64,000 bases of DNA from Bacteroidales bacterium. Its GTDB lineage: Bacteria; Bacteroidota; Bacteroidia; Bacteroidales; Rikenellaceae. The DNA lies in assembly GCA_910574205.1 (NCBI GenBank), contig CAJSYJ010000001.1, positions 930,001-994,000 of the forward strand, written 5' to 3'. Positions 19,700 through 29,270 of the stretch are shown here, one piece after another. Under the pieces are notes generated by a model. The model worked only from the letters and a program-made list of their open reading frames with translations, made no database searches and was not told the origin of the DNA. The number at the start of each line of letters is the position of its first letter. Within the stretch, counting starts at the first letter, position 1. The position numbers were made by a program, and so were the translations under genes.

Positions 19700-19734
19700 G
19701 ATCGTCCTCGCAACATAAGGTTGCGGGGACGATC
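19700..19734. terminator. Strong bidirectional hairpin
   Basis: GATCGTCC-TCGCAAC pairs with GTTGCGG-GGACGATC (one G-T pair) around a 5-nt loop, with A-rich sequence on the left and GTAAAA on the right. It could end transcription from either side; on the minus strand it lies 138 bp beyond the Omp28-like gene. Confidence 0.6.
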
Positions 19735-19871
19735 GTAAAAACATATCATCTGCCGAATGAGCGCAGAGCCGAGCCGTTTAGGACTATGCCGAGGCATCGA
19801 ACCGGCGCATGCAGGATAAACCTTGCGGCGACCGACCGGCGCGAGCCGAAACGCTCTTCCGGGGATAATCG

Positions 19872-21596
19872 CTACTCGTACTCGAAGCCGATAGTACCGG
19901 TAAGCGAGTCGACCGCGACGACGTTGGTTACATAACGGTTACCCTTTTCATCGAGTGCAGTCACGAACAGCGCCACGTGCATGTTCTCCTGCTTCCACGC
20001 GGGATCGAGATTGATGACGAAGAGCTTGTCGGCGAGCTTGCCGGCACCCAGCGTTCCGACCGCATGGCCGCTTATGTTATTCGGAGCATAGCGGCTGTCG
20101 ACGACACGGATGACATTATTGTGCGTGTCGAAATCGTAGTCGCCCGTCATTCCGTAGTTATACTGATGACCGCTCAGGCCATCCTCCATTACCCAAGCGC
20201 CTACGCGATAGTCGTTCGTCTCCGCGGCCTTGACCGTCATACGTATCACGAGCGTATTGTCACGTACATCCATAGCGGCCGAAATACCGGCTTTGGCAGG
20301 CGCGGCCATAGACAAATCGATCATCTTTTTGAGGTTGGTTATATTGGCCTCGTAGCCGTAGTTGTCGATCTTGCGACCCATGTCGCAGACAACGGCCGGA
20401 TAGCTCTTGATGCCCATTGCATCGTCGACGTTGACACCCGGATGATAGGGGTCGCCGCTATACGTATGCGCCACCGTCAGGACATACTTCGACGCGTAAT
20501 CGGTATTCTCCGACAGGGTCTCCAACGCAGCGATCATGTAGGGGCAGTAGCCGCAGCCCAGACCTGTAAACTGCGTCAACATAGCGCGATGCACGAACGA
20601 CGTGTTATCGGGCTGCGAGTCGGCCGGACGCTCCGGCACGGCGAACGTCACGGCCGTAACGGTCGCGGGATTCTTAGCCGTGTTGTGCGTCTTGTAAGCC
20701 ACCCAGTAGCTCATGGTACCGGCCTCCGAGGCCGTAACTACGGGCAGCTCGTAGGCCGTTCCGTCATCAGCCGTGAGCGTGGCACGCGGCAGATCGGCGG
20801 GCGTATTGCTCTTGGCATCGTAGATGTCGTATCCGTCGGCCAGCACCTCGCCGTCGAAGCGCACGACCATCACGGCACGGTCGACACCCGCCTGAATGAC
20901 CGTCGTCGACAGCGACACGGTAAGTCCCTTGTCGTCGGTCTTGCCCAGATCGACCTCGTCGTTGCCGGGATTGTCGCCCTTGGCGACGGCCTCCACGGTC
21001 AGAGTCTCTGAACGGTGCTCCTCGGCGCCGTCGTTGTAGGTAAGATAGAAGTTATAGGTTCCGGCAGTCTCGGTCGTGAAACGAAGCTCGGGCAGCGACA
21101 GCTCGCTGTCATCTGCGGCGTCGAACACCTTGACATCGGCCGCCGTCAGCTCGCGCGAACCGAACTTAGCCGTGAATACGGCCGCGCTCTGGCCGTCGGC
21201 GTAGATCGTCGTGGGCGACACGGTGGCCGTGAAGCGCACCTCGACGGCCTCGACCGTAAGCGTCTTAGAGCGATGCTCCTTCGTGCCGTCGTTGTAGGTA
21301 AGATAGAAGTTATAGGTTCCGGCAGTCTCGGTCGTGAAACGAAGCTCGGGCAGCGACAGCTCGCTGTCGTCGGCGGCGTCGAACACCTTGACGTCATCGG
21401 CCGAAAGTATGCGCTGACCGTATTTCGCCGTGAATACCGCGGCCTCCTCGCCGTCGGCGACGATCCGGGCAGGCGAAACGGCAGCCTCGAAGCCGGCCTC
21501 CGGGACGTCCTCGAAATCGCTGCCCTTGCCTTTGAGGCACGAAGCGGCGGTAAGAGCGACGAGCGAGAGGGTCAGAATGTATTTGAACAGTTTCAT
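19872..21596 (-). CDS. Omp28-like lipoprotein with CxxC motif
   Basis: This 574-aa lipoprotein (lipobox LTAASC, Cys20) has two tandem Ig-like modules (about residues 34-118 and 120-204) that are nearly identical, a third looser module (about 215-320) and a C-terminal Omp28-type domain (about 335-574). The Omp28 domain begins with MLTQFTGLGCGYCPYM, a thioredoxin-like CGYC motif followed by a peroxiredoxin-like fold ending in VAVDSLTGTIGFEYE. Proteins of this family are outer-membrane lipoproteins of Bacteroidetes with unknown chemistry. It is the last gene of a four-gene set that includes a TlpA-like thioredoxin, which might act on the CGYC pair (inference). Confidence 0.82.
   Translation of the reverse strand: MKLFKYILTLSLVALTAASCLKGKGSDFEDVPEAGFEAAVSPARIVADGEEAAVFTAKYGQRILSADDVKVFDAADDSELSLPELRFTTETAGTYNFYLTYNDGTKEHRSKTLTVEAVEVRFTATVSPTTIYADGQSAAVFTAKFGSRELTAADVKVFDAADDSELSLPELRFTTETAGTYNFYLTYNDGAEEHRSETLTVEAVAKGDNPGNDEVDLGKTDDKGLTVSLSTTVIQAGVDRAVMVVRFDGEVLADGYDIYDAKSNTPADLPRATLTADDGTAYELPVVTASEAGTMSYWVAYKTHNTAKNPATVTAVTFAVPERPADSQPDNTSFVHRAMLTQFTGLGCGYCPYMIAALETLSENTDYASKYVLTVAHTYSGDPYHPGVNVDDAMGIKSYPAVVCDMGRKIDNYGYEANITNLKKMIDLSMAAPAKAGISAAMDVRDNTLVIRMTVKAAETNDYRVGAWVMEDGLSGHQYNYGMTGDYDFDTHNNVIRVVDSRYAPNNISGHAVGTLGAGKLADKLFVINLDPAWKQENMHVALFVTALDEKGNRYVTNVVAVDSLTGTIGFEYE
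21027..21368 (-). repeat. Tandem duplication inside Omp28-like gene
   Basis: An 84-bp block at 21027-21110 is identical to 21285-21368, 258 bp apart (86 codons), within a longer, partly diverged duplication that encodes two successive Ig-like modules. Identity at DNA level points to recent duplication or gene conversion. Confidence 0.85.
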
Positions 21597-21694
21597 ATTC
21601 GTCTAATTCCTTTTATTGAATTTATTTCAGCATATTCCTGCCTCGGCATAGCCGGCGAACAAACTCGGCTCTGCACTCGGCTTGCAGAAGATGC

Positions 21695-23290
21695 TTAGAA
21701 TGATGATGTCAGAGCGAGGTTCAGACCCGTATATGCCGGCGAATAACGGCACACGCCGCCCGAGCATACATAGCCGGCACGGTTGCGGCCGTAGCTGAGC
21801 TGAATGCGGGTGCGGTTCTTCGTGTAGCTGAAACCACCGCTGTAATAGTTGGTCTTGGTCTTGTCGATATTGTACATATCGCTGAAAAAGACGCTCCAAT
21901 GGGGGGCGACGCTGAACTCGACCAGACCGGCCACCCAGTCGCCCTCGTACTCGTCCGAAAGCAGATACTGAGCCTCGACGCGCAGCGACTTGGTGCGGTC
22001 GAACTTATAGGTCACGTCTGCAACGAAGATGTTCGACACATAGGTGCGATGACGGTAGCCGTGATGCGGGTTCCACTCTTGGAACGAGTAGAGCAGCGTC
22101 GTTTTAAGACGTTTGTTCCACTGACGCTCCACATCGACATTGATATCCTGCCACAGCAGCTCGCGGTTGCCGGTCATGCTCTGCTCGCCGCGCAGCGTAT
22201 AGTAGGTCGAGTAGTTGGCATGCAGGTTCCAGTAACGCGATCTGTTCTGCTTGTTGCGGATCGTGTAGTATACATCGACCTGACCGCCGATCTCGCCCTC
22301 GACATTGACCTGATATGGGTTGAGATTGGCCAGCATATAGGTATACTGACGCGTCAACGCGGGCAGATAGTTGAGCGTGTTACCCGTGCCCGTGCCGTAG
22401 AGCGAGAGCATGGTGCCCATATTGTCGAGCATGCGGAACGTACCCGAGATGCTGAACGCCTTATGGCTGAAACCCAACTCGCCGAGGACGGCTTCGCCCC
22501 TTACGGCCGAAGCCGTGACGGCCGTTGGCAGGTCCTTGCTCTTGGCGACATACTCGCCGCGCAGCGACAGACCCTTCCATGCCAGATTCATACGTCCCGA
22601 GTACATGTTGAGATTCGACGAGGTAAGACCGCGCGACTCGAAGTCGAGCATCTCGTCCTTGTCGAGCGCCTCGTAACGGTTGACGTAGCTGCCCTCCAAC
22701 GAGAGCTGCAACTCGCGGCTGCCGAATATGTCGCTCAGCGAGACGCTCAGATCGCCGCCGCGCACCCACGAATCGGCATAGTCGGTATAGAGACGCGGAC
22801 GTCCGTACAAGGCCTTCAACTGCACGTAGTTGCCGAAACGATAGCTGCCGCGGATACCTTCGAGCGAGTTGTTGAAGCCCAGCTGGCGATCCTCGAAGCT
22901 GCGGAAGATAAGGCCGTTGCCGAACTGGTCGAAGATATCGCCCACCAGCACCGAGAAGTTGTTGTCCTGCCACTGGATATACTTCGACGACAGGTAGAAC
23001 TTGTGCGCACCGGGCTGCTGACCGATCTCGTAGCCCTGCAATGCGGGCAGATAGGCATCGGCCTGCAAGCCGGCGGAAAAGCGGCCGTAGTTGTAGTCTA
23101 CTTTCAGATAGTTGTTCGATCCGAACTTGTCATCGGGAGCCGTGCCGGCATCGCCCAGACCGCTGTCGTCGACATAATAGATCGAGTTGGTCTCGAAGCT
23201 GCCGGTAAGCTGTCCGTCGCCAAGACGGATCTGTGCACCGGCCGCCGAAACGGCACATGCGGCAAGAGCCGAAAGAATAATTCGTTTCAT
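21695..23290 (-). CDS. DUF6029-like outer-membrane beta-barrel protein
   Basis: This 531-aa protein begins with a signal peptide (cleaved near AAGAQ, residue 19) and continues with alternating aromatic/polar beta-strands throughout, with periplasmic-turn and loop residues typical of an outer-membrane barrel; it ends GLNLALTSSF with a terminal Phe, the usual barrel C-terminus. The N-terminal text (GSFETNSIYYVDD, DYNYGRFSAGLQADAYLP, GDIFDQFGNGLIFRSFEDRQLG) resembles the DUF6029 family of Bacteroidetes. The role is unknown. The start is 2 bp after the stop of the TlpA-like gene, so the two are translationally close. Confidence 0.72.
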   Translation of the reverse strand: MKRIILSALAACAVSAAGAQIRLGDGQLTGSFETNSIYYVDDSGLGDAGTAPDDKFGSNNYLKVDYNYGRFSAGLQADAYLPALQGYEIGQQPGAHKFYLSSKYIQWQDNNFSVLVGDIFDQFGNGLIFRSFEDRQLGFNNSLEGIRGSYRFGNYVQLKALYGRPRLYTDYADSWVRGGDLSVSLSDIFGSRELQLSLEGSYVNRYEALDKDEMLDFESRGLTSSNLNMYSGRMNLAWKGLSLRGEYVAKSKDLPTAVTASAVRGEAVLGELGFSHKAFSISGTFRMLDNMGTMLSLYGTGTGNTLNYLPALTRQYTYMLANLNPYQVNVEGEIGGQVDVYYTIRNKQNRSRYWNLHANYSTYYTLRGEQSMTGNRELLWQDINVDVERQWNKRLKTTLLYSFQEWNPHHGYRHRTYVSNIFVADVTYKFDRTKSLRVEAQYLLSDEYEGDWVAGLVEFSVAPHWSVFFSDMYNIDKTKTNYYSGGFSYTKNRTRIQLSYGRNRAGYVCSGGVCRYSPAYTGLNLALTSSF

Positions 23291-23292
23291 GG

Positions 23293-23781
23293 TTATTTGC
23301 GTTTAGAAATCTCGATAACCTTATCCAGCAGCTGCTGCTCGCTGCCGGGCGTATAGCCCGAATGCGAGAAGACCACGTTGCCGTCGGCGTCGACGACGAA
23401 CGACTGCGGCGTCAGCGACACATTCATCGCACGCTTCAACGTCTGGTTCTGGTCGAACAGGCAGATGAAATCCCAGCCCATGGATGCGGCCTTGGCCTTG
23501 GCCGACGACTTCTGGCGCACGTCGTCTACCGATACGGCTACGACGTCGAAGTCGGCCAGCTCGCGCCACTCGTCCAGACTGTCGTTAATGGCGTTGAGCT
23601 CCTGAATGCAGGGCTTGCAGGTTATGGCCCAGAAAGATATTATCAGGGGCTTCTTACCCGTAAGCGAACGCACGGATATCTCGCGGCCGTCGGCCGTCTC
23701 GACCTTGACGTCGGGCAGCGACTGGGCCGAGAGCGTACATACCGCCATAATGGCGAATATCGAACTCAATAGTTTCTTCAT
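23293..23781 (-). CDS. TlpA-like secreted thioredoxin
   Basis: This 162-aa protein has a signal peptide (1-19) and a redoxin/TlpA fold. The active site is FWAITCKPCIQEL (CKPC, about residues 56-59), and the cis-Pro region is NVSLTPQSFVVDADGNVVFSHSGY. It should act in the periplasm as a thiol-disulfide reductase or a redox partner. Neighbours on both sides encode exported proteins, one with a CGYC motif. Confidence 0.85.
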   Translation of the reverse strand: MKKLLSSIFAIMAVCTLSAQSLPDVKVETADGREISVRSLTGKKPLIISFWAITCKPCIQELNAINDSLDEWRELADFDVVAVSVDDVRQKSSAKAKAASMGWDFICLFDQNQTLKRAMNVSLTPQSFVVDADGNVVFSHSGYTPGSEQQLLDKVIEISKRK

Positions 23782-23857
23782 AGATACTATATATTGTAAA
23801 AAGACGAACAGGAACTCCCCTCGCGGAGAGTTCCCGATCGACTTGAATTATAAACTT

Positions 23858-26794
23858 CTAACGTACACGACAGAGTTTGTCAAACGTATTTTTGAGGTTC
23901 TTTCTGAACTGCTCTACGGTCACGCCGTGGCCCTTGGCTCTCGGAGCCGGCTTGGTCAGCGCCATGATAGTGCGCGACATGGGCTTCTTGGCCAGCTTGA
24001 CTCTCTCGCCTGCGACGCTGCATGCAGAGATCTTGCCGCCGGTTACCGACGACTTGACGGCAGCAGCCTCGTTCCAACCGCGCGTAAGCACGATATCGGT
24101 CGTAACACGGGCACCGTACTGGAAGTTGCCGCCGGTGTAGAGCTGTGCCAGAACAGGGAAGTACTCAGTCTCGCCCTGTACGAAAGGCTTGACGGTAATC
24201 GTATTGCGGTCGGCCGATACCTCGACGGGGAATCCGGTGGTCTCGTCGCCTGCAATTACGGCCTTGCCGTCCGATGCGACCATGTAGTATGCACTCTTTG
24301 TCCACTGAGACGCCGGAGCGAAGTAGCCCATGTTGAACGGAGCCGTTACCGTACCGTCGGCTGCAACCTGCAAGTACCACTTGGGTCCGAAGTCCCACAA
24401 CAGCGACGCATTGTCGTATCCGTTGTAGGTCGTCGAGCAGAACAGCTCGAACGGCGACTGATAAGACAGATCCGATCGACCGCCCTGACTGCGCGGAACC
24501 TCGAAGTCGAAGCCGTTGCAGAGGATGCGGTTCTGACCGCGCGTCTTCTGGTTGAAGACATTTTGCAGCGTCTTAAAGTCTTCGTACATGGCATCGACCT
24601 CCTCGCGGGTATTGTTAGGATAGAGAGCATATACCGACTCGGGCAGCGTTGCGGGAGCCGTCAGATCGCCGAGAGTTACCTTGCAGGTCTTAGTCTCGGT
24701 AACAGGAACAGGCTGGCGGTTCTCGTCGTACTTGGTGTAGGTTATGGTAGCCGTAGCCGTCCAGTCGCCGTTCAGAGCAGTGAACAGATCCGACTCTACG
24801 CGCTCGGCATCCGGCTCGCGCATCGAACGATTCTTCGTAACGACGGCTTCGCTCCACGTTCCCTCGTCGTTAGAGGCCATTGCACCCATGACCGTCACGG
24901 CATCCTCGTACGAATCGAATCTTACGTTCAGACCTTCGGCGCTGTTGATAGCAGCGACATCATCCGCCGAGAATCGGTTGTCGGCCATCTCCAACAACTG
25001 GGCATCGTCGAAGCGGTACTGTTTTTTCGTCGTCTCCCACTCGCGCTCGTAGTTGGCAGCATATCTTACGACGGTAGCGTCGTTCGAAGTACACTTGACG
25101 TTGAACCACACCTCGAAAGGCGAAGCCTCGCCTTCGCTCGCGGGCTTCTCGATACCGGTAACCTCGATCGAGGGAGCGGGCTTGGTCGGCTCGGGAAGAT
25201 TGAACTCGTGGGTCTCGAAGCACTGCAACGTACCGTTCTCGTTACCCATACCTACCAGGAACAGGTAATATTTGACCTGCGGATCGACAACGCCGAAGAA
25301 ATCCTCGACCATGATATCGACGGGACCAGACTCAGTAGCGACACCGAGGTTTATCACAGCCTCATAAGAGGTGGTAAACCACTGGAGATAGTCCGGGTTG
25401 TTGTCGAGCAGCGGCATGAGCTCGGCAAGCGTATACTCGTCGAGGAGCATCAGCTGATAGAACTGAATCTTTGAATCGGGGCGAACGCTGATAAGACCGC
25501 CGTTGGGGCGCAGCGACATTTCGACCTCGAACTTGGCATCGAGCTTCTCGGGAGCCTTCAAGACAACGAGCTTGCTGTCGTAGAAGCCTGTCCAGAAATC
25601 AGCCTCGTTGACAGCGCGCGTGCCGGCCATGAGAGGACCCCAGTCGTCACCGCCACCGCCACCGACGGCAGTCCAATAGGCCTCCTCGTCGAACATCGGA
25701 GCATAGTATCCCTCTCCCCAGCCCCACGGGTGCTCGCCGCGGGCGAACTCGCCGACAGTGAATCTCTGGGGCTGACCCGGAACGGGAGCAACGTAATACT
25801 CTATGTAGTCTTGGCCGTCGAGAACAGGCTCGCCGTTCTCGTCGCGCATTACAGAGTTGTAATCGTCGACAGTGAAGATCCTATCCTCATTGAAATAGGT
25901 TTTGTAATACTCGTCATTCAGATTCAAATTAATGAAGTCTCCTCCACCCTGAGCATTCAGGTTGTGCAAGAAGATCGACGAAGTACCCCATTTGAGCATG
26001 TGGTCGTCGGCTTTGAGGTTTTCGGGAACCTTGACGCTTACCTTGAAGCTGCGGTAGTCTACGTCGAATACCTCGACAGCCTCCGTAAAGTCGTCGGTAG
26101 TGGCCTCGACCTTCAACACGTCGCCGAAGAACTCCTCGCCCGTAGTCTTGGCGGCGAAGTAGATCGTATACGCCGTAGCAGGATTCAGACGAACGATGTC
26201 GACCTGATTCTCGCCGTCGGCCAGAGCGCCCGTGGTACCCGTTGCGAACAGAACGGTAGCGTTGGGTGCGGTCTCGGGCAGCGTCTCGGGAGTGTATGCC
26301 AGATAAGCATACTCGGCGATCTTGACCGAGTTGATCTTGACCGATACGGTCGACTGAGTCTGACCCGTTACCTCAACAGCAAACACGGCCGGGCTGTCTA
26401 CCGTAGTGAACTTGACCTCCACTACATCCTTGTAGTAAATACCGTCGGCAGTCCTGGCTGCGAAATATGCCACGTAATCGGTCTGAGCAGCCAGAGAAGA
26501 GATCGTAACGTCGTTCTGGCCGTCCTTCAACGTACCCTTGACGCCGGCCTCGAATACGGCCTCGGCGGCGGGCTTCGCCGCATCGGCCGCCTCGACGACC
26601 TGATAAGCATACTCGGCGAGATTCTCCGAAGTGAGTTTGACCTTGGCCGAATCGGTCTCCGTAGAGACGAGCTCCGCCGCAAATGAGGGAACGACGGGCT
26701 CTGGCGTAGGATCGTCCTTGTCGCATCCTACCATTCCCCCCCCCGCCAAAAGCATGGCTCCGGCAAGGATCAATCGAGAAAAATAGCGTTTCAT
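23858..26794 (-). CDS. Large lipoprotein with fibronectin III-like modules
   Basis: This 978-aa lipoprotein (GMVGC lipobox, Cys24, followed by DKDDP) starts with two fibronectin-III-like modules (about residues 38-130 and 135-225), each with an EYAYxxY strand, a G-x-L-x-DGxNxV turn and a YxxYFAA strand. The remaining ~750 residues are not recognised; there is a Gly/Trp-rich stretch near residue 355-390 (HPWGWGEGYYAPMFDEE). The C-terminus has no sorting domain that I recognise. The signal-peptide region carries a G9 tract (26736-26744). It is the first gene of the four-gene secreted set. Function unknown. Confidence 0.75.
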   Translation of the reverse strand: MKRYFSRLILAGAMLLAGGGMVGCDKDDPTPEPVVPSFAAELVSTETDSAKVKLTSENLAEYAYQVVEAADAAKPAAEAVFEAGVKGTLKDGQNDVTISSLAAQTDYVAYFAARTADGIYYKDVVEVKFTTVDSPAVFAVEVTGQTQSTVSVKINSVKIAEYAYLAYTPETLPETAPNATVLFATGTTGALADGENQVDIVRLNPATAYTIYFAAKTTGEEFFGDVLKVEATTDDFTEAVEVFDVDYRSFKVSVKVPENLKADDHMLKWGTSSIFLHNLNAQGGGDFINLNLNDEYYKTYFNEDRIFTVDDYNSVMRDENGEPVLDGQDYIEYYVAPVPGQPQRFTVGEFARGEHPWGWGEGYYAPMFDEEAYWTAVGGGGGDDWGPLMAGTRAVNEADFWTGFYDSKLVVLKAPEKLDAKFEVEMSLRPNGGLISVRPDSKIQFYQLMLLDEYTLAELMPLLDNNPDYLQWFTTSYEAVINLGVATESGPVDIMVEDFFGVVDPQVKYYLFLVGMGNENGTLQCFETHEFNLPEPTKPAPSIEVTGIEKPASEGEASPFEVWFNVKCTSNDATVVRYAANYEREWETTKKQYRFDDAQLLEMADNRFSADDVAAINSAEGLNVRFDSYEDAVTVMGAMASNDEGTWSEAVVTKNRSMREPDAERVESDLFTALNGDWTATATITYTKYDENRQPVPVTETKTCKVTLGDLTAPATLPESVYALYPNNTREEVDAMYEDFKTLQNVFNQKTRGQNRILCNGFDFEVPRSQGGRSDLSYQSPFELFCSTTYNGYDNASLLWDFGPKWYLQVAADGTVTAPFNMGYFAPASQWTKSAYYMVASDGKAVIAGDETTGFPVEVSADRNTITVKPFVQGETEYFPVLAQLYTGGNFQYGARVTTDIVLTRGWNEAAAVKSSVTGGKISACSVAGERVKLAKKPMSRTIMALTKPAPRAKGHGVTVEQFRKNLKNTFDKLCRVR
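26736..26744 (-). repeat. G9 homopolymer in lipoprotein signal peptide
   Basis: Nine G on the coding strand encode Ala17(third base)-Gly18-Gly19-Gly20 just before the lipobox Cys24. A one-base change in length would shift the frame before the mature protein, so on/off switching by slippage is possible. Confidence 0.7.
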
Positions 26795-27144
26795 AGTTTT
26801 GTGTTTAGAGTGTTTTTGAAATTTTAGGGTTATTTCCGTTAGTTATTATCGGTCAAATCCTGCGCAATATACTGATTATTTCCGTGATCTCCAAATTCCC
26901 CCACCCTAAAAAATTCTCGAAGAACGACTTTATGCACAACGCATTATTACGCACCTCGCCCGTCGGGCGCCGCCGCTCCCCCGCCGAGCCGCGCAGAGCG
27001 CGATCTTCCGCACCGGACAGATGGCGGCTTCGGCATCGCGATAATATCGGTCGTCAGCTGAGCGGCGGCGAAGATCTTCGCCCGGCCATGCCGTGGTGCG
27101 AGCAATTAGTGGGCGATTGTTTCACGATTTTTCCGTCAAAACCG
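26795..27144. other. Intergenic region, divergent genes
   Basis: About 350 bp between the lipoprotein gene and rlmD. The left part is AT-rich and should hold the promoter of the minus-strand set, although I see no box that fits well. The rest is GC-rich with no gene I can support. Confidence 0.4.
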
Positions 27145-27152
27145 TATCTTTG
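27145..27152 (+). promoter_or_regulatory. rlmD -7 element
   Basis: TATCTTTG, 18 bp before the ATG at 27171; the leader would be about 12 nt. It excludes the in-frame ATG at 27093 as the main start. Confidence 0.65.
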
Positions 27153-27170
27153 CCGAAAAGTATTGGTAAT

Positions 27171-28598
27171 ATGTCGAGAAAAAGACGCGACTACCCTCTC
27201 ATCGAGGGTTTGCACATAACGACACTGGCCGCCGAGGGCAAGGCCATGGGTCGACACGAGGAGCAGGTGGTCTTCGTGCCGATGACCGTGCCGGGCGACG
27301 TGGTGGACGTACAGATAGTCAAGAGACACCGCCGTTACATGGAGGGGCGTGCGGTGCGGTTCATCGAGCGCTCGCCGATGCGCGTCGAGCCTTTCTGCTC
27401 GCACTTCGGCGTTTGCGGCGGCTGCAAGTGGCAGAACCTGCCCTACGACGAGCAGCTGCGGCAGAAGACGCAGCAGGTGGCCGACCAGCTCCACCGCATA
27501 GGACGCATCGAGCTGCCCGAAATACGGCCGTGCCTGGGCTCGGCAGCAACGCAGCACTATCGCAACAAACTCGAATTTACCTTTGCCGACCGCCGCTGGC
27601 TTACATACGAGGAGATAGCCCGCACAGACGAGATCGAGTCGGCGCCGGCACTGGGATTCCATATCCCCGGCTGCTTCGACAAGGTGCTCGACATAGACCG
27701 CTGCTGGTTGCAGGCCGACATATCCAACCGCATACGCCTCGAAGTCAAGCGCTTCTGCATCGAGCACGGATACTCGTTCCATAACGCCCGCGCCCACGAG
27801 GGGCTGATGCGCACGCTCATCGTACGCACCGCCTCGACGGGCGAAGTGATGACGATCGTCGTCTTCAACGAGAACGACCGCCCGAAGATCGACGCCCTTA
27901 TGGGGCATCTGGCCGCGACGTTCCCCGAGATAACATCACTGATATATATGATAAACGACAAGTGGAACGACTCGCTCGGCGACCGCGAGCCGATCCTCTT
28001 CGCCGGCAAGGACCATATCGTCGAGCGCATGGAGGGCTTGCAGTTCAAGGTGGGTCCCAAGTCGTTCTACCAGACCAACTCGGCGCAGGCATACGAGCTC
28101 TACAAGATCACGCGCGAGGCGGCCGCGCTGACCGGCAGCGAGATACTCTACGACCTCTACACCGGCACGGGCACCATAGCCAACTTCTGTGCTGCGCAGG
28201 CGCGCCGCGTAGTGGGCATCGAGTATGTCCCCGAGGCCATAGAGGATGCGCGCGTCAACTCGGCCATAAACGGCATCGACAACACGCTGTTCTATGCCGG
28301 CGACATGAAGGATGTGCTCTCGGACGAGTTCGTCGAACGCAACGGCCGTCCCGACGTGGTGATCCTCGACCCGCCGCGCGCGGGCGTCGACGAAAAGGTC
28401 ATCGAGGTCATAAAGCGCGCCGCCCCCGGCCGCATCGTATACGTAAGCTGCAACCCCGCCACGCAGGCGCGCGATCTTGCGCTTCTGGACGACATGTACA
28501 GCGTGGTCGATGTACGCCCCGTCGACATGTTCCCCCACACCCACCACGTCGAAAACGTCGTAAAACTCGTCAAACGCCAAAACAACGATCAACAATGA
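27171..28598 (+). CDS. rlmD: 23S rRNA (uracil-5-)-methyltransferase RlmD-like
   Basis: This 475-aa protein belongs to the TrmA/RumA family. It has an N-terminal TRAM domain (about 10-70), Fe-S cysteines in CSHFGVCGGCKWQ (about 83-95), and a C-terminal SAM-dependent methyltransferase domain with LYDLYTGTGTIANF (motif I), DPPRAGVDEKVIEV and the catalytic IVYVSCNPATQARDL. It probably makes 5-methyluridine in 23S rRNA; in Bacteroidetes several paralogues exist, so the exact uridine (1939 or 747) is uncertain. The stop overlaps the next gene's ATG (ATGA at 28595-28598). Confidence 0.88.
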   Translation: MSRKRRDYPLIEGLHITTLAAEGKAMGRHEEQVVFVPMTVPGDVVDVQIVKRHRRYMEGRAVRFIERSPMRVEPFCSHFGVCGGCKWQNLPYDEQLRQKTQQVADQLHRIGRIELPEIRPCLGSAATQHYRNKLEFTFADRRWLTYEEIARTDEIESAPALGFHIPGCFDKVLDIDRCWLQADISNRIRLEVKRFCIEHGYSFHNARAHEGLMRTLIVRTASTGEVMTIVVFNENDRPKIDALMGHLAATFPEITSLIYMINDKWNDSLGDREPILFAGKDHIVERMEGLQFKVGPKSFYQTNSAQAYELYKITREAAALTGSEILYDLYTGTGTIANFCAAQARRVVGIEYVPEAIEDARVNSAINGIDNTLFYAGDMKDVLSDEFVERNGRPDVVILDPPRAGVDEKVIEVIKRAAPGRIVYVSCNPATQARDLALLDDMYSVVDVRPVDMFPHTHHVENVVKLVKRQNNDQQ

Positions 28599-29266
28599 TG
28601 AACATCGCCCGACTCGTATTCAATCCGTTGCAGGAGAATACATATATATTGTGGGACGCCACCAAAGAGTGCGTCATCGTCGACCCCGGCAACTTCTCCG
28701 CCCGCGAGGACCGCATGTTGGAGTCGTTCGTCGAGGAGCGCGGCCTGAGACCAGTATTGCTCGCGGCCACGCACGGACACTTCGACCATACTATGGGCGC
28801 AGCGTTCGTCGTCGGACGCTACGGCATACCCTTCGCATGCTCGGCCAAGGACAGGTTCCTGATCGACAACGCCGCCGCGAGCGCCGGCATCTTCGGCGTG
28901 AAGACAGGCGACATACCCGCCCCCGATCTCGATCTCGACACGATGCGCGACATACGCTTCGGCCAGACGACGCTCGACATAATTCCCACGCCCGGACATA
29001 CGCCCGGACACGTATCGCTCCACGAGCCGCAGCAGGGCATCCTGCTGACGGGCGACACGCTCTTTCGCGAGAGCATAGGCCGCACCGACCTGCCCGGCGG
29101 CGACTATTCGTGGATCATGCGCTCGATACTCGAACGTCTGCTGCCGCTGGGCGACGGGACGAAGGTCTACCCCGGCCACGGCGAAGAGACCGATCTGGGG
29201 CACGAGTCGCTCTACAACCCGTTCGTCACGGAGGTGCTCAACAACGAAATCAACTACAAAGGATAA
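28595..29266 (+). CDS. MBL-fold hydrolase (glyoxalase II-like)
   Basis: This 223-aa metallo-beta-lactamase-fold protein shows the motif THGHFDH (HxHxDH), a later [11 protein letters not shown] histidine, LLTGDTLF with the bridging Asp, and YPGHGEETD. This is the short form widespread in bacteria, often annotated as MBL hydrolase or hydroxyacylglutathione hydrolase-like; the substrate is unknown. It starts with ATGATG overlapping the rlmD stop, so the two are coupled, and trmD follows 4 bp later. Confidence 0.88.
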   Translation: MMNIARLVFNPLQENTYILWDATKECVIVDPGNFSAREDRMLESFVEERGLRPVLLAATHGHFDHTMGAAFVVGRYGIPFACSAKDRFLIDNAAASAGIFGVKTGDIPAPDLDLDTMRDIRFGQTTLDIIPTPGHTPGHVSLHEPQQGILLTGDTLFRESIGRTDLPGGDYSWIMRSILERLLPLGDGTKVYPGHGEETDLGHESLYNPFVTEVLNNEINYKG

Positions 29267-29270
29267 AGCA

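Noticed and set aside
19247..19718. Two overlapping ORFs of 139-148 codons
   Set aside because: Rich in rare residue patterns, no family text, no promoter or terminator matched to them.
26884..27219. 111-codon plus-strand frame before rlmD
   Set aside because: It runs through the rlmD promoter and into the gene in another frame; Arg/Ser-rich with no similarity I recognise.
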